Of a stretch of DNA of 64,000 nucleotides, positions 1-8,823 are shown in pieces (the stretch's first letter is position 1; every line of letters begins with the position of its first letter). The stretch comes from Polycladomyces zharkentensis. GTDB lineage: Bacteria > Bacillota > Bacilli > Thermoactinomycetales > JIR-001. Under the pieces are notes generated by a model. That model was given only the letters and a program-made list of their open reading frames with translations, searched no databases and was not told the DNA's origin. The stretch spans positions 186,280-250,279 of the forward strand of contig NZ_JAFHAP010000008.1 of the NCBI RefSeq assembly GCF_016938855.1, read 5' to 3'. Both the position numbers and the translations under genes were made by a program.

Positions 1-6
1 GTCATG

Positions 7-22
7 TGGCATGGCTTTTGCG
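7..22 (+). promoter_or_regulatory. Candidate sigma-54 (-24/-12) promoter
   Basis: TGGCATGGCTTTTGC fits the sigma-54 pattern: GG and GC dinucleotides exactly ten bases apart, within TGGCA and TTGC. It resembles the element at 6679-6694. What follows is only the tail of a broken thiolase, so the promoter may be a relic of a deleted operon start. It could also be chance, since the upstream sequence is outside the window. Confidence 0.4.
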
Positions 23-69
23 TGAAAAAGGGAGCGGGAGGTGCGAAACGGTGAGAGGTTGCTGGATAG

Positions 70-342
70 TCGGAGCGGGCAGGTTTGACGATGGACGAAA
101 TTGACTTGGTCGAATTGAACGAGGCTTTTGCCGCCCAGGCGGTGGTGTGCATGCGCGAATGAAACATACCCACAGAAAAATGCCATGTGAACGGTGGTCC
201 CATTGCGATCGGCCCCCATTGGGAAGCACGCGGTTTTCTACTGTACGAGATGAAACGCCGCCAAGTCCGTTATGGATTGGTGACCATGTGCATCGGAGTG
301 GGACAAGGAATCGCCATCATTGTGGAACGAATAGAAAGTGAA
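70..342 (+). pseudogene. Thiolase (acetyl-CoA acyltransferase) C-terminal remnant
   Basis: The translation from 91 reads [16 protein letters not shown], the conserved thiolase stretch before the catalytic His motif, and stops at a TGA near 160. In another frame from 187 it continues as NGGPIAIG, followed by a damaged GHPLGASG motif and the C-terminal Cys motif TMCIGVG. At least two frameshifts and loss of the N-terminal two thirds make this a pseudogene. The intact thiolase at 43622-44776 shows what the motifs should look like. It begins a run of broken beta-oxidation genes. Confidence 0.85.
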
Positions 343-352
343 AGGAGGGAGG

Positions 353-478
353 ATCGGTATCGGCGGTGCGGGAGTGATGGGGAGGGAGATTGTTTGGGTG
401 AAGACCGGACAGGGCGTTTACCGGTACGATGAGCGGGGACGGCGCATTCCCTGCAAAGAAGAAGAGCTTGCAAAGTGA
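353..478 (+). pseudogene. 3-hydroxyacyl-CoA dehydrogenase remnant (internal deletion)
   Basis: One open frame of 41 codons joins the two ends of a 3-hydroxyacyl-CoA dehydrogenase. IGIGGAGVMGREI matches the N-terminal NAD-binding glycine loop. It runs directly into KTGQGVYRYDERGRRIP, the usual C-terminal KTGKGFY motif. About 240 residues between them are missing. A GGAGG precedes it. Its TGA stop overlaps the GTG start of the next acyl-CoA dehydrogenase, so the original operon spacing survives the internal deletion. Confidence 0.8.
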
Positions 479-1638
479 GGGTGAGCGTATTGGAACTTGT
501 GGTCAAACCCGAAATCCGGCAGCTGCAGACAGTGGTCAGGGATTTTGTGAAGGAAGTGGTCGAACCGGTCGCGCAGATGATTGAAGAAGAAGACCGTATT
601 CCTGAGGATGTCGTGGAGCAAGCAAAGGAACTGGGATTGTTCGGTCTTTCCATTCCCGAGGAATACGGTGGGTTGGGCCTGAATATGACGGAGAAGTGCC
701 TTTTGTTGGAGGAACTCGGAAAAACCCATAACGGTTTCACCAGTCTCATCGGCGCTCACACCGGTATCGGAACCGTCGGAATCGTGGAGTTGGGAACGGA
801 AGAACAGAAGCAGCGGTTCCTGCCGAAAATGGCGACGGGAGAATGGATCGGTGCGTTTGCTCTGTCCGAACCCGAGGCGGGATCGCATGCGGCCAACCTG
901 CGCACCCGTGCTGAACGCAAGGGGGATTGCTATGTGCTAAACGGGATGAAACACTTTATCACCAACGGTCCGGAAGCCCGTGTGATCACCGTCATGGCCA
1001 GTACCGATCCCGCCAAGGGTGCCAAGGGGATCACCTCCTTTTTGGTGGAAAGTGATTTCCCGGGGTTCAGTCGAGGTCCGTCGGATGTGAAAATGGGACT
1101 ACGTGGTTCCCACACCTGCCAGTTGTTTTTCGAGGAATGCGAGGTGCCGGTGGCAAACCGCCTGGGAGCGGAGGGAGAAGGGTATGTTAACGCATTGAAA
1201 ATCCTGGCCAACGGTCGGGCCTCACTGGCCGCCCGCTGCCTGGGGTCTTGCGAGAAATTGTTGGAACTTTCCATGGATTACGCCATGCAGCGGAAACAAT
1301 TCGGAAAACCCATCTTTGAGAATCAGGCCATCCAACACATGTTGGCGGACATGTATCTGGAGATTGAAACGTTGAGGAGCTTTTTGTATCGGGTGACTGC
1401 CATGGTGGATCAGGGGAAGAAAGTCATCAAGGAATCGGCGGCGGTGAAATTGTATGCTTCGGAGGTGTACAATCGCATCGCGGATCGGGCGGTACAGATT
1501 TTCGGCGGAATGGGTTACATGAAAGAGTTTCCGGTGGAGCGGTTTTACCGGGACGCCCGAATTACGCGGATCTATGAAGGGACGTCGGAAATTCAGCGCA
1601 ACATCATTGCCGCGCAATTGAAGAAGGAATACGTCTGA
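475..1638 (+). CDS. Acyl-CoA dehydrogenase
   Basis: A 387-residue FAD-dependent acyl-CoA dehydrogenase of normal family length, oxidising an acyl-CoA to the trans-2-enoyl-CoA. Visible landmarks are the N-terminal helical domain, the LSEPEAGSHA flavin-binding signature near residue 123, the second-domain beta region, FGGMGYMKEFPVERFYRD, and IYEGTSEIQRN, whose Glu is the usual catalytic base. The start is GTG at 475 or 481; neither has a clear Shine-Dalgarno, and the 475 GTG overlaps the upstream pseudogene stop. Substrate chain length cannot be read from sequence. It is one of four acyl-CoA dehydrogenases in the window and is surrounded by broken partners, so its pathway may be incomplete here. 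Confidence 0.9.
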   Translation: MRVSVLELVVKPEIRQLQTVVRDFVKEVVEPVAQMIEEEDRIPEDVVEQAKELGLFGLSIPEEYGGLGLNMTEKCLLLEELGKTHNGFTSLIGAHTGIGTVGIVELGTEEQKQRFLPKMATGEWIGAFALSEPEAGSHAANLRTRAERKGDCYVLNGMKHFITNGPEARVITVMASTDPAKGAKGITSFLVESDFPGFSRGPSDVKMGLRGSHTCQLFFEECEVPVANRLGAEGEGYVNALKILANGRASLAARCLGSCEKLLELSMDYAMQRKQFGKPIFENQAIQHMLADMYLEIETLRSFLYRVTAMVDQGKKVIKESAAVKLYASEVYNRIADRAVQIFGGMGYMKEFPVERFYRDARITRIYEGTSEIQRNIIAAQLKKEYV

Positions 1639-1802
1639 TGGGGAGGAACAAAAAGATGCCGGCCATCCGACAATTCGTCTCCGGGTCTGCCTTCGTCGGC
1701 AGGGCAGCCCGAGGAACGGGGATGTGGTCAACGTGGGGATCGTTGCTGTTGGATGAGCCGTTTCCGGGGAGCAAATCCGGTCATTGATATACAAGCCGGG
1801 GT

Positions 1803-2002
1803 TTGATTGATGAGATCGAGCAGTACGAGAAACTGACCATTGCTGTGGTCAACGGTTATTCGTTGGGGGGAGGATGTGAGTTGACCATGGCATGCGATCT
1901 GCGGATTGCACAGGAAAATGCCAAGTTGGCTTTCCGGAGCTCAGTTTGTCCATTATTCCGGGAGCGGGCGGAACCCAGCGGTTGGCTCGCCTGGTGGGAT
2001 AA
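1803..2002 (+). pseudogene. Enoyl-CoA hydratase remnant
   Basis: The frame from 1803 encodes [20 protein letters not shown], the crotonase oxyanion-hole motif including the first catalytic Glu. It then shifts frame near 1940; in the other frame the sequence resumes as [18 protein letters not shown] and ends at TAA 2000-2002. The N-terminal half and the C-terminal domain are both missing. No recognisable coding was found in 1640-1800. AAGGAG at the end of the remnant serves as the ribosome site of the next gene. Confidence 0.85.
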
Positions 2003-2014
2003 GGAGTGAATCGC

Positions 2015-3226
2015 ATGTTTGACTTCTCATATTCGGAAGACCAATTGTCTGTCAAGAAGCTGGTACGTAAATTCGTGGATCGGGAAATCATGCCGAACAT
2101 CGAAAAATGGGATGCAGAGCAACACTTTGAAGCCAGCATCATCGATAAATTGGCAGCTCTCGGACTCATGGGTGTCTGCATCCCGGAACAGTACGGTGGC
2201 CAAGGCATGGACTACATCACCTTTGCCATTGTCTGTTCCGAACTGGAGCGCGGAGACACCGCCTTCCGAACACTCGTCTCCGTTCACACGGCGCTGAACA
2301 GCATGACGCTGTTGCAATGGGGAGATGAATTTCAGAAAGAAAAGTATTTGAAGCCACAGGCGCAAGGGAAGAAAGTGGGTGCCTTTGGTTTAACGGAACC
2401 GAATGCCGGGTCCGATGTGGCCGCCATTCAGACCCGGGCCATCAAGGATGGGGACTCCTACATTTTAAATGGGAGTAAAACCTGGATCTCTCTGTGCGAT
2501 GTCGCCGATCATTTCCTGATCTTTGCCAAAACCTCTCCGGATCAAGGACACCGTGGAATCTCCTGCTTCATCGTGGAACGGGCCTATCCCGGGGTCACAA
2601 CCCGTGGATTCAAGAATAAACTGGGCATCCGCGCCGGGAATACGGGTGAAATTTTCATGGAGGACGTACGCGTCCCTGCTGAGAATCTCGTAGGTGAAGA
2701 GGGCGAAGGTTTCAAAATAGCCATGTCCGCTTTGGATAACGGACGCTTCAGTGTTGCCGCCGGGGCTGTCGGATTGATTGACGCCTGTATCGAAGCGAGC
2801 GTCAAGTATACCCATGAACGGGAAACCTTCGGGCAATCCATCGGGAAACATCAACTGGTTCAGCAAATGATCGCCAAAATGGTGGCAGGCTACGAAGCCT
2901 CCAAACTTCTGGTTTACCGAGTCGGCTGGATGAAAAACAAAGGGATCCGCAATACCCGGGAAACTTCCCTCGCCAAATGGGTCGCTTGTGATGCCGCATT
3001 CAATGCTGCCGTGGATGCGGTCCAAATTCACGGGGCCAACGGCTATTCCCATGAGTTCCCGGTAGAGCGGTATATGAGAAACGCAAAAGCCCTCGTTATT
3101 TATGAAGGAACCAGAGAGATTCATCAAGTGATGCAAGCAGAATACGCATTGGGTTACCGAAAAGACAAGGAACTCCGCAAAAATCTGCCCTCCTGGCCAT
3201 TTAAAGAGGCGAAGAAACCGGTCTAG
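2015..3226 (+). CDS. Acyl-CoA dehydrogenase
   Basis: A 403-residue acyl-CoA dehydrogenase. The ATG at 2015 is chosen over the GTG at 2006 because AAGGAG (2001-2006) sits eight bases before it. Motifs seen are LTEPNAGSDVAAIQTRA (flavin and substrate loop), QIHGANGYSHEFPVERYMR, and IYEGTREIHQ with the catalytic Glu. The IYEGTREIH form and overall look resemble the glutaryl-CoA and short-chain acyl-CoA dehydrogenase branch, but the substrate is not established. A Lys-rich tail of about 25 residues extends beyond the usual end. It follows an enoyl-CoA hydratase relic and precedes an esterase. Confidence 0.9.
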   Translation: MFDFSYSEDQLSVKKLVRKFVDREIMPNIEKWDAEQHFEASIIDKLAALGLMGVCIPEQYGGQGMDYITFAIVCSELERGDTAFRTLVSVHTALNSMTLLQWGDEFQKEKYLKPQAQGKKVGAFGLTEPNAGSDVAAIQTRAIKDGDSYILNGSKTWISLCDVADHFLIFAKTSPDQGHRGISCFIVERAYPGVTTRGFKNKLGIRAGNTGEIFMEDVRVPAENLVGEEGEGFKIAMSALDNGRFSVAAGAVGLIDACIEASVKYTHERETFGQSIGKHQLVQQMIAKMVAGYEASKLLVYRVGWMKNKGIRNTRETSLAKWVACDAAFNAAVDAVQIHGANGYSHEFPVERYMRNAKALVIYEGTREIHQVMQAEYALGYRKDKELRKNLPSWPFKEAKKPV

Positions 3227-3271
3227 GCCAATCGGCTTGATCCCATCAGTAAAAGGAAAGAGGTATATACA

Positions 3272-4159
3272 ATGGCAACCTTCAAAGAAAAAACGCTGGC
3301 AGCCATTATTCGATGGAGAGCGAAGTCGCAGATGGCCAAGTATGCTCTACGTCCTTCAACCGTTCCGAAGGTGCAGTTTGAAGAGCGGTTTGTTCCGACA
3401 CCTGTGGGTGACTCCCGCGTACTCGTGTACCGGCCACTTCGTTCGTCTGAAGGATCATTACCGGTCTATGTCAATTTTCATGGGGGCGGCTTCATACTTG
3501 GCAGTGCGGAAATGGACGACGTATGGTGTCGCGTGATTGCCGACCGGGCGGATTGTGTGGTTGTGAATGTGGATTATCGGTTGGCGCCGGAGCATCCATT
3601 TCCCACTGCTCTGGAGGAAGGTTACGGCGTCATCAGATGGATGTACGACCAACCTGGGCAGTTGGGGATCAACAGGGAGCGGATTGCGGTTGGCGGTCAC
3701 AGCGCCGGCGGCAATTTGGCTGCCGCGATTTGCCTCCTTGCACGCGAACGAAGCGAATTTCCAATCACATTGCAAATATTGGACTATCCGCCGCTTGATC
3801 TGGCGACCGATCCTTATGAGAAACCGACGCATCCTCAAGCCATCCCACCATGGTTGGCCGCCATTTTCAACGGCTGTTACCTGCCGTCACCGGAGCAGGC
3901 GCGCAACCCGCTCGCCTCGCCGATTTATGCGGAGTCACTGGCGGGGTTGCCTTCCGCTCTCATCATCACGGCGGAGTTCGATTCTCTAGCCCCGGAAGCA
4001 GAGCGGTATGCGCAGCGGCTAAGAGAAGCAGGCATAGCTGTGAGTCACAAACGCTACGAAGGTGCCGTTCACGGGTTTACACACTCCGGCCCATTGGAAT
4101 TGGCGGAAGATGCTTGGGAGCTCATCATCACCCATTTACAGCAAGCATTTGGAAAGTAA
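3272..4159 (+). CDS. Alpha/beta-hydrolase esterase, hormone-sensitive lipase family
   Basis: A 295-residue carboxylesterase or lipase. HGGG at residues 70-73 forms the HSL-family oxyanion hole. GHSAGG holds the nucleophile Ser144, with Asp237 (EFDSLAPE) and His267 (AVHGFTH) completing the triad. There is no signal peptide, so it should be cytoplasmic. GGAAAGAGG precedes the ATG by seven bases. Placed among acyl-CoA dehydrogenases and a thioesterase, it probably releases an acid from an ester or lactone that feeds the pathway, but this is inference from position. Confidence 0.88.
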   Translation: MATFKEKTLAAIIRWRAKSQMAKYALRPSTVPKVQFEERFVPTPVGDSRVLVYRPLRSSEGSLPVYVNFHGGGFILGSAEMDDVWCRVIADRADCVVVNVDYRLAPEHPFPTALEEGYGVIRWMYDQPGQLGINRERIAVGGHSAGGNLAAAICLLARERSEFPITLQILDYPPLDLATDPYEKPTHPQAIPPWLAAIFNGCYLPSPEQARNPLASPIYAESLAGLPSALIITAEFDSLAPEAERYAQRLREAGIAVSHKRYEGAVHGFTHSGPLELAEDAWELIITHLQQAFGK

Positions 4160-4207
4160 AGTCCAAATCCTGTCAACGACAAAAAGGGAAAAAGGGGGGA
4201 TTGATCC

Positions 4208-4597
4208 ATGTTTGTCACGAGGATTCGTCCGCGTGTATCCGAGACAGATGGAGTCGGTCACATCAATAACACGACCATTCCGATTTGGTTTGAATCAGGT
4301 CGCGATGAAATTTTTCGTTTATTCACACCTGATTTGTCATTTCAGAATTGGAAATTGGTCTTGGTGAACATGAACATAGACTTTGTAAAAGAAACTTTCT
4401 ATGGTCGGGAAGTGGAGATACAAACGTGGATCAAGAAAATTGGCAATACAAGTTTTCAAATACAGGAGGAGTTGTATCAAGACAATGAATTGCGAGCGCG
4501 GGGAGAGTGCACATACGTCCATTACAATTTTGTGGAGCAAAAACCGGAACCAATTCCGCCGCACATTCGGATACAACTGGAGCAACATCTTCGCTGA
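4208..4597 (+). CDS. Hot-dog acyl-CoA thioesterase (4HBT/YbgC type)
   Basis: A 129-residue single hot-dog domain protein. RPRVSETDGVGHINNTTIPIW matches the YbgC/4-hydroxybenzoyl-CoA thioesterase signature, in which the Asp of the usual [ST]-D-x-x-GHVNN motif is catalytic. Here the motif is SETDGVGHINN. Length and layout are normal. GGGGGGA lies six to seven bases before the ATG. It would hydrolyse an acyl-CoA to free acid plus CoA. Its base composition is slightly more AT-rich than its neighbours. Confidence 0.85.
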   Translation: MFVTRIRPRVSETDGVGHINNTTIPIWFESGRDEIFRLFTPDLSFQNWKLVLVNMNIDFVKETFYGREVEIQTWIKKIGNTSFQIQEELYQDNELRARGECTYVHYNFVEQKPEPIPPHIRIQLEQHLR

Positions 4598-4624
4598 ACG
4601 GGTTCAGATAGATCCTGAATTACC

Positions 4625-4852
4625 GATCGGCTGGAGGATGAGGATACGGCAGATCTTGTCATCGAAGCAATGTCGGAAAGATTTGACGCCAATTGGACGA
4701 ATTGGCCAAACCAGGGGCGATTCCGGCAAGCAACACTTTGTCTCTGGAAACGGTGATCACAAAAACATCCCGTTTTATGGTTGACCCAGTCCGAAAATGG
4801 GTTTCGTCATGATTCGAGTCATTTACGTGCCGGAAATCCACGGAAGGATATG
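4625..4852 (+). pseudogene. 3-hydroxyacyl-CoA dehydrogenase internal fragment
   Basis: From 4629 one frame reads LEDEDTADLVIEAMSE. After a frameshift near 4678 another frame reads QLDELAKPGAIPASNTLSLE. Both match consecutive parts of the NAD-binding domain of 3-hydroxyacyl-CoA dehydrogenases (the DADLVIEAVPE and KPGAILASNTSSLSI regions). The N-terminal glycine loop and the whole C-terminal domain are absent. This second broken hydroxyacyl-CoA dehydrogenase is separate from the remnant at 353-478. Confidence 0.75.
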
Positions 4853-4880
4853 ACGAACCTCATAAAGGAGGGACTTTCAA

Positions 4881-6005
4881 ATGAAAATTCGCGCCGCCGT
4901 TCTGTATGAAATGAACCTGCCGTCTCCTTACAAGGACAGTCGGCCGCTTCGAATCGAAACGCTCGACCTTGACCCGCCCAAAGTGGGCGAAGTGCTGATT
5001 CGCATACGTGCCGCCGGTTTGTGCCATTCGGACCTGTCCGTCATTAACGGCAGCCGGCCCCGTCCGATGCCGATGGCGCTGGGTCACGAAGCAGCCGGTG
5101 AGGTCGTGGAAGTGGGGCCTGGTGTAACCGACCTCCGACCTGGCGATCATGTGGTCTGCGCCTTTGTGCCCAGTTGCGGACATTGCCTTCCTTGCCAGGA
5201 AGGACGTCCGGCCCTCTGTGAACCCGGCGGTGCTGCCAACAGCGCGGGGACCCTGCTGTCCGGGGAAAGAAGGTTACACAAAGACGGGATGGATATTCAT
5301 CACCATCTGGGCATATCGGGATTTGCGGAGTATGCGGTCGTAACAAGAAACTCCTTGATCAAGGTTGACCCGGAAGTGCCGTTTGATGAAGTCGCAGTCT
5401 TCGGGTGTGCTGTGATGACCGGAGTGGGAGCCGTGGTCAATACCGCCCGCGTCCCGGTGGGCAGCAGTGTGGCCGTTGTCGGTCTGGGCGGAGTCGGCCT
5501 GAGCGCCGTACTTGGCGCCCTCGTGGCTGGAGCAAGGCGCATCATCGCTGTGGATGTCAATCCCGCAAAGCTTCAGATGGCACTGGAACTGGGGGCCACC
5601 GACGCATTTGACGCACGTGATCCGGAAGTGGTGCAACTGATTCGCGCGGCTACCGATGGCGGTGTGGAATTCGCATTTGAAACCGCCGGTGCAGTGCCTG
5701 CCATGCAGACTGCTTTCGCCATCACGCGTCGCGGTGGCACAACCGTCACGGCTGGACTGCCTCATCCGGAACACCATTTTTCTTTCCCGCACGTCCTGCT
5801 CACCGCTGAAGAGCGAACCATCAAGGGGTCTTACGTTGGAAGCTGTGTTCCGGCACGCGACATTCCTCGTTTGATCGAGCTGTACAAGCAGGGGCGCTTA
5901 CCGGTCAACCGGTTACTGACTGATCGCCTGCGTCTTGAGGATATCAATGAAGGATTTGATCGACTGAATCGCGGTGAGGTTTCACGGCTTGTTGTCATGA
6001 TGTAG
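4881..6005 (+). CDS. Zinc-dependent alcohol dehydrogenase (MDR family)
   Basis: A 374-residue medium-chain dehydrogenase. GLCHSDLS carries the catalytic-zinc Cys and GHEAAGEV the catalytic-zinc His. CGHCLPCQEGRPALC supplies the four structural-zinc cysteines. The Rossmann loop VVGLGGVGLSAVLG indicates NAD(P) binding. AAAGGAGGGA stands about seven bases before the ATG. It oxidises a primary or secondary alcohol or reduces an aldehyde or ketone; the substrate is unknown. It ends the first catabolic region and is followed directly by an IS605-type remnant. Confidence 0.9.
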   Translation: MKIRAAVLYEMNLPSPYKDSRPLRIETLDLDPPKVGEVLIRIRAAGLCHSDLSVINGSRPRPMPMALGHEAAGEVVEVGPGVTDLRPGDHVVCAFVPSCGHCLPCQEGRPALCEPGGAANSAGTLLSGERRLHKDGMDIHHHLGISGFAEYAVVTRNSLIKVDPEVPFDEVAVFGCAVMTGVGAVVNTARVPVGSSVAVVGLGGVGLSAVLGALVAGARRIIAVDVNPAKLQMALELGATDAFDARDPEVVQLIRAATDGGVEFAFETAGAVPAMQTAFAITRRGGTTVTAGLPHPEHHFSFPHVLLTAEERTIKGSYVGSCVPARDIPRLIELYKQGRLPVNRLLTDRLRLEDINEGFDRLNRGEVSRLVVMM

Positions 6006-6042
6006 GTGTGTAAACATTTTGACGCGAAGCAGAAGGATGACT

Positions 6043-6449
6043 TTAACAGTCCACACGTCTGAAGGTGTGGGATTCCTGGGTCGTTGGCGTCCACAGTCCG
6101 TTTCCGCTTTGGACAACGCCCGGTGTTTAGAGGTGTGATTTCACCCCGTCCCATGCAGTTCTGCAGCAATGCTGCACGCATGGGCGGCGTACCTGCGACC
6201 AACGGAAGTGCCCGTGGTATTACCGGTACGCCGGTTCCTCCTGACTCACGCTCACGGTTTTACCCGGTGGGAGTCTTCGTCACCAGAACCATCTGTCATG
6301 CCGTACAAAATCCTAATGACAGCAGCATGAGCACAGCTCGATGACTATGCCAACATTTCGTGTTGGGCCCCTGACAATTCCCATGAAGGGGATAACGGAC
6401 AAAACTGTCTTTCATCCCACGATTCAAACCGCTTCCGACAGCCATTTCT
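6043..6449 (-). mobile_element. IS200/IS605-type decayed element (PATE-like), copy A
   Basis: Read on the minus strand, the element starts right after TTTAC (6454-6450) with AGAAATGGCTGTC, a left end it shares with copies at 31458-31578 and 34638-35081. It contains degenerate sequence resembling the 3' end of a tnpB gene, shared with copy C through ACGGGCACTTCCGTTGGTCG and AGAACTGCATGGGA. It ends in a hairpin, CCCACACCTTCAGACGTGTGG, just after GAAT. There is no tnpA and no usable tnpB frame. Insertion 3' of a TTAC-like target fits known IS608 behaviour; the family assignment is by eye. Confidence 0.65.
6047..6170 (-). ncRNA. Possible omega-RNA (TnpB guide RNA) scaffold relic
   Basis: In IS605-family elements the right end overlapping the tnpB 3' end is transcribed as omega-RNA, ending in a hairpin followed by the guide taken from flanking DNA. 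Here the conserved block and terminal hairpin (6051-6071) are present and match copy C. The next bases on this strand (TGTTAAAGTCATCC...) would be the guide. No TnpB is encoded nearby, so function is doubtful. Confidence 0.35.
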
Positions 6450-6549
6450 GTAAAGATGATTTGGTTACATGAAAGATATGGATTCTTTCTTTTGGATGAT
6501 CCCTCGTTTCGAAAAACCACTTGGTAGGATCTCTTTTGTAAACAAAATT

Positions 6550-6566
6550 TGTTTCCATATGAAACA
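6550..6566. promoter_or_regulatory. Palindrome, candidate enhancer site for a sigma-54 activator
   Basis: TGTTTCCATATGAAACA is a perfect palindrome of two TGTTTC half-sites with a five-base centre. It lies about 115 bases upstream of the sigma-54 promoter at 6679, the typical distance for an activator binding site. The obvious candidate ligand is the regulator encoded at 22799-24205; this link is inferred. Confidence 0.5.
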
Positions 6567-6678
6567 CAACAATATACTTAACCGCGCTGCATTTCTGTGC
6601 TCACCGTTTGACGTTGCGCTTTCTGTGTATATTTAACATAATTTTCTGTTAATAACTCCTTGAACGCTGCATCGATAC

Positions 6679-6694
6679 TGGCATTCATCTTGCA
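6679..6694 (+). promoter_or_regulatory. Sigma-54 (-24/-12) promoter of the 6.9-16.7 kb operon
   Basis: TGGCATTCATCTTGCA has GG and GC ten bases apart and good TGGCA and TTGCA boxes. Transcription would start near 6705, leaving a leader of about 155 bases before the dehydrogenase at 6862. The window encodes a sigma-54-dependent activator, which makes this assignment more credible. Confidence 0.65.
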
Positions 6695-6861
6695 TATATA
6701 TTGGGTTGAGTGAAATGGACGTCCCCCAACCCACTTATCTCCGGTGGGTGAAGGAGTGAAGGGCCGCCTGATATGTTCCGCGTACTTCCTTGTCGGAAGC
6801 GGAAAGATTCTCTGGCGGAGCTGCAGGGTCGGTAAACCATGGGAGAAAGGGATGGAGACTG

Positions 6862-8064
6862 ATGGACTTCGCGTATTCCGGTCGGGTGAAGGAGTATCAA
6901 GAACGGTTGCTTCGCTTTATGGAGGAGGTGGTGTACCCGGCGGAAAGGATTTATGTGGAACAGCTGCGGGAAAGCCCCACGCGGTGGGTCGTCCCGCCGG
7001 TGATGGAGGAGATGAAAGCGAAGGCCAAAGAGGCCGGACTGTGGAACCTGTTTCTGCCGGAGAGCGACAAAGGGGCGGGTTTAAGCAATTTGGAATACGC
7101 CCCCCTGTGCGAGATCATGGGACGCTCTCCCATCGCCCCCGAGGTGTTTAACTGCTCCGCCCCGGACACGGGCAACATGGAGGTCTTGGAGCGATATGGG
7201 ACCGAGGAGCAGAAGGAGAAGTGGCTCATTCCCCTGTTAAACGGGGAGATCCGTTCGTGCTTTTCCATGACGGAACCGGATGTGGCCTCTTCAGATGCCA
7301 CCAACATCCAGACCAGCATTCGCCGTGACGGAGACGAGTATGTGATCAACGGGCGGAAGTGGTGGTCCTCCGGTGCCGGCGATCCCCGGTGCAAAGTGGC
7401 CATTGTGATGGGCAAGAGTAATCCCGATGCGCCCAAGTACCAACAGCATTCGATGATCATCGTCCCTCTGGATACCCCGGGAGTGCGCATTGAGCGGATG
7501 CTGCCGGTGTTTGGTTACGATGACGCCCCTCACGGCCACGCGGAGATCACCTTTGACAATGTACGCGTGCCGGCCTCCAACATCATCTGGGGAGAAGGCA
7601 AGGGATTTGCCATCGCCCAGGGCCGCTTGGGACCGGGAAGGATTCACCACTGCATGCGCCTGATCGGGGCGGCGGAGCGCGCCTTGGAACTGATGGTTCG
7701 CCGCGTCAAAGAGCGGGTGGCATTCGGCAAACCCTTGTCTGAGCAAGGGGTGATCCGGGAGTGGATCGCCGACTCCCGCATCGAGATTGAACAAGCTCGC
7801 CTGCTGACGCTGAAAGCAGCGTACATGATGGATATCGCGGGCAACAAAGTGGCGAAAAAGGAGATCGCCATGATTAAAGTGGTTGCTCCCAACATGGCTC
7901 TCAAAGTCATCGACCGTGCCATTCAGGCCTTCGGTGCCGCCGGTGTCAGCGAAGATGTTCCTCTCGCCTTCATGTGGGCCAATGCCCGTACCCTGCGTTT
8001 GGCTGACGGCCCCGACGAGGTGCACCGCCGGGCCATAGCCCGCATGGAGTTAAGTGATGAGTGA
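6862..8064 (+). CDS. Acyl-CoA dehydrogenase, ACAD10/11 (FadE2)-like
   Basis: A 400-residue acyl-CoA dehydrogenase whose start is set at MDFAYSGRV (ATG 6862), the point where family similarity begins. [19 protein letters not shown] is the variant flavin loop typical of the ACAD10/11 branch rather than the LTEPxAGSD of ordinary members. At the C-terminus, [16 protein letters not shown] replaces the usual YEGTSEIQR, as in that branch. Known members act together with an APH-fold kinase on 4-hydroxyacyl-CoAs, and such a kinase is encoded at 10517. It is the first gene after the sigma-54 promoter. The specific substrate here is inferred. Confidence 0.88.
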   Translation: MDFAYSGRVKEYQERLLRFMEEVVYPAERIYVEQLRESPTRWVVPPVMEEMKAKAKEAGLWNLFLPESDKGAGLSNLEYAPLCEIMGRSPIAPEVFNCSAPDTGNMEVLERYGTEEQKEKWLIPLLNGEIRSCFSMTEPDVASSDATNIQTSIRRDGDEYVINGRKWWSSGAGDPRCKVAIVMGKSNPDAPKYQQHSMIIVPLDTPGVRIERMLPVFGYDDAPHGHAEITFDNVRVPASNIIWGEGKGFAIAQGRLGPGRIHHCMRLIGAAERALELMVRRVKERVAFGKPLSEQGVIREWIADSRIEIEQARLLTLKAAYMMDIAGNKVAKKEIAMIKVVAPNMALKVIDRAIQAFGAAGVSEDVPLAFMWANARTLRLADGPDEVHRRAIARMELSDE

Positions 8065-8074
8065 CAAGGGGAAA

Positions 8075-8786
8075 GACCACGGGGAAGACGATTACGGACG
8101 CCACTCCCGATGACTGTGGCCGGAATCCCAAATTTATTAAGTATTGCCGAGTGGACAGAGGTCAATATCGCCTGTTTCACCGGATACTACGACGAGCGTT
8201 AAAAGGGACACCCAACCTGCTTGAAGATCTACAGTTTTCGGATGTGGAGCAGGAAATCTGCGAGATGTGATCAAGCAGAACGCCGAGGGGATCGGTAAAA
8301 CCGGCCTTTGACAAGAACGCCATGACGGATGATGAGCATGTTCTTCCGGACGGCGACCTAAGCACAACGGGTGACGGGGGGAGCCAGCGGAAGTCCTTGT
8401 TGTCGAAGAGGCGGGTCCCAGCCCATCCTCATCGATCACATGGACGGGAACACCGATGGAGATACCACATCCGCGTCCGGAAGACGGGTTGTTCCGTTGC
8501 CTTTGACCGCATGGGCATGCAGGGTTGGTCGGGGTGCCGTTGGATTCCGAGAAACTCGTCGTCCTTGCTCATAGGTTACGAGATGACACGGTGAACGTTG
8601 TCCCCCGGTCTGGCCGGAGGAGTTGGCCAAATCGCAGGAAAACAGGTACAACATCATTCCGCACTTGAAGGAGAAAAGGTTCCCGAGGGGCAGATCGATC
8701 AGATCTTTGTGAAAAACCCGGCGCAGATGTTCGGCGTCAACAAAGGTGCAATTGTAGCCGAAACCTCCCCCCGTATCCGGGGATAA
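8075..8786 (+). pseudogene. Phosphotriesterase-family hydrolase/lactonase remnant
   Basis: Fragments in different frames line up in order with the phosphotriesterase homology family. These are DATPDDCGRNP then, shifted, TEVNIACFTGYYDER (the GVNIVCSTGYY region); next PILIDHMDGNTDGD (the IGHxDGNxDxxY region); then GCSVAFDRMGMQG (the YVGFDRxG motif); and finally EGQIDQIFVKNPAQMFGV (the C-terminal DxxVxNPxRxF motif). Several frameshifts and deletions break it, and no single frame exceeds 100 codons. Some family members are lactonases opening gamma-lactones to 4-hydroxy acids, which would suit this operon. It lies between the dehydrogenase and an SDR. Confidence 0.75.
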
Positions 8787-8823
8787 CTTTCTATTCCATT
8801 GCAGAAAAACGGAGGTTCTAGCG

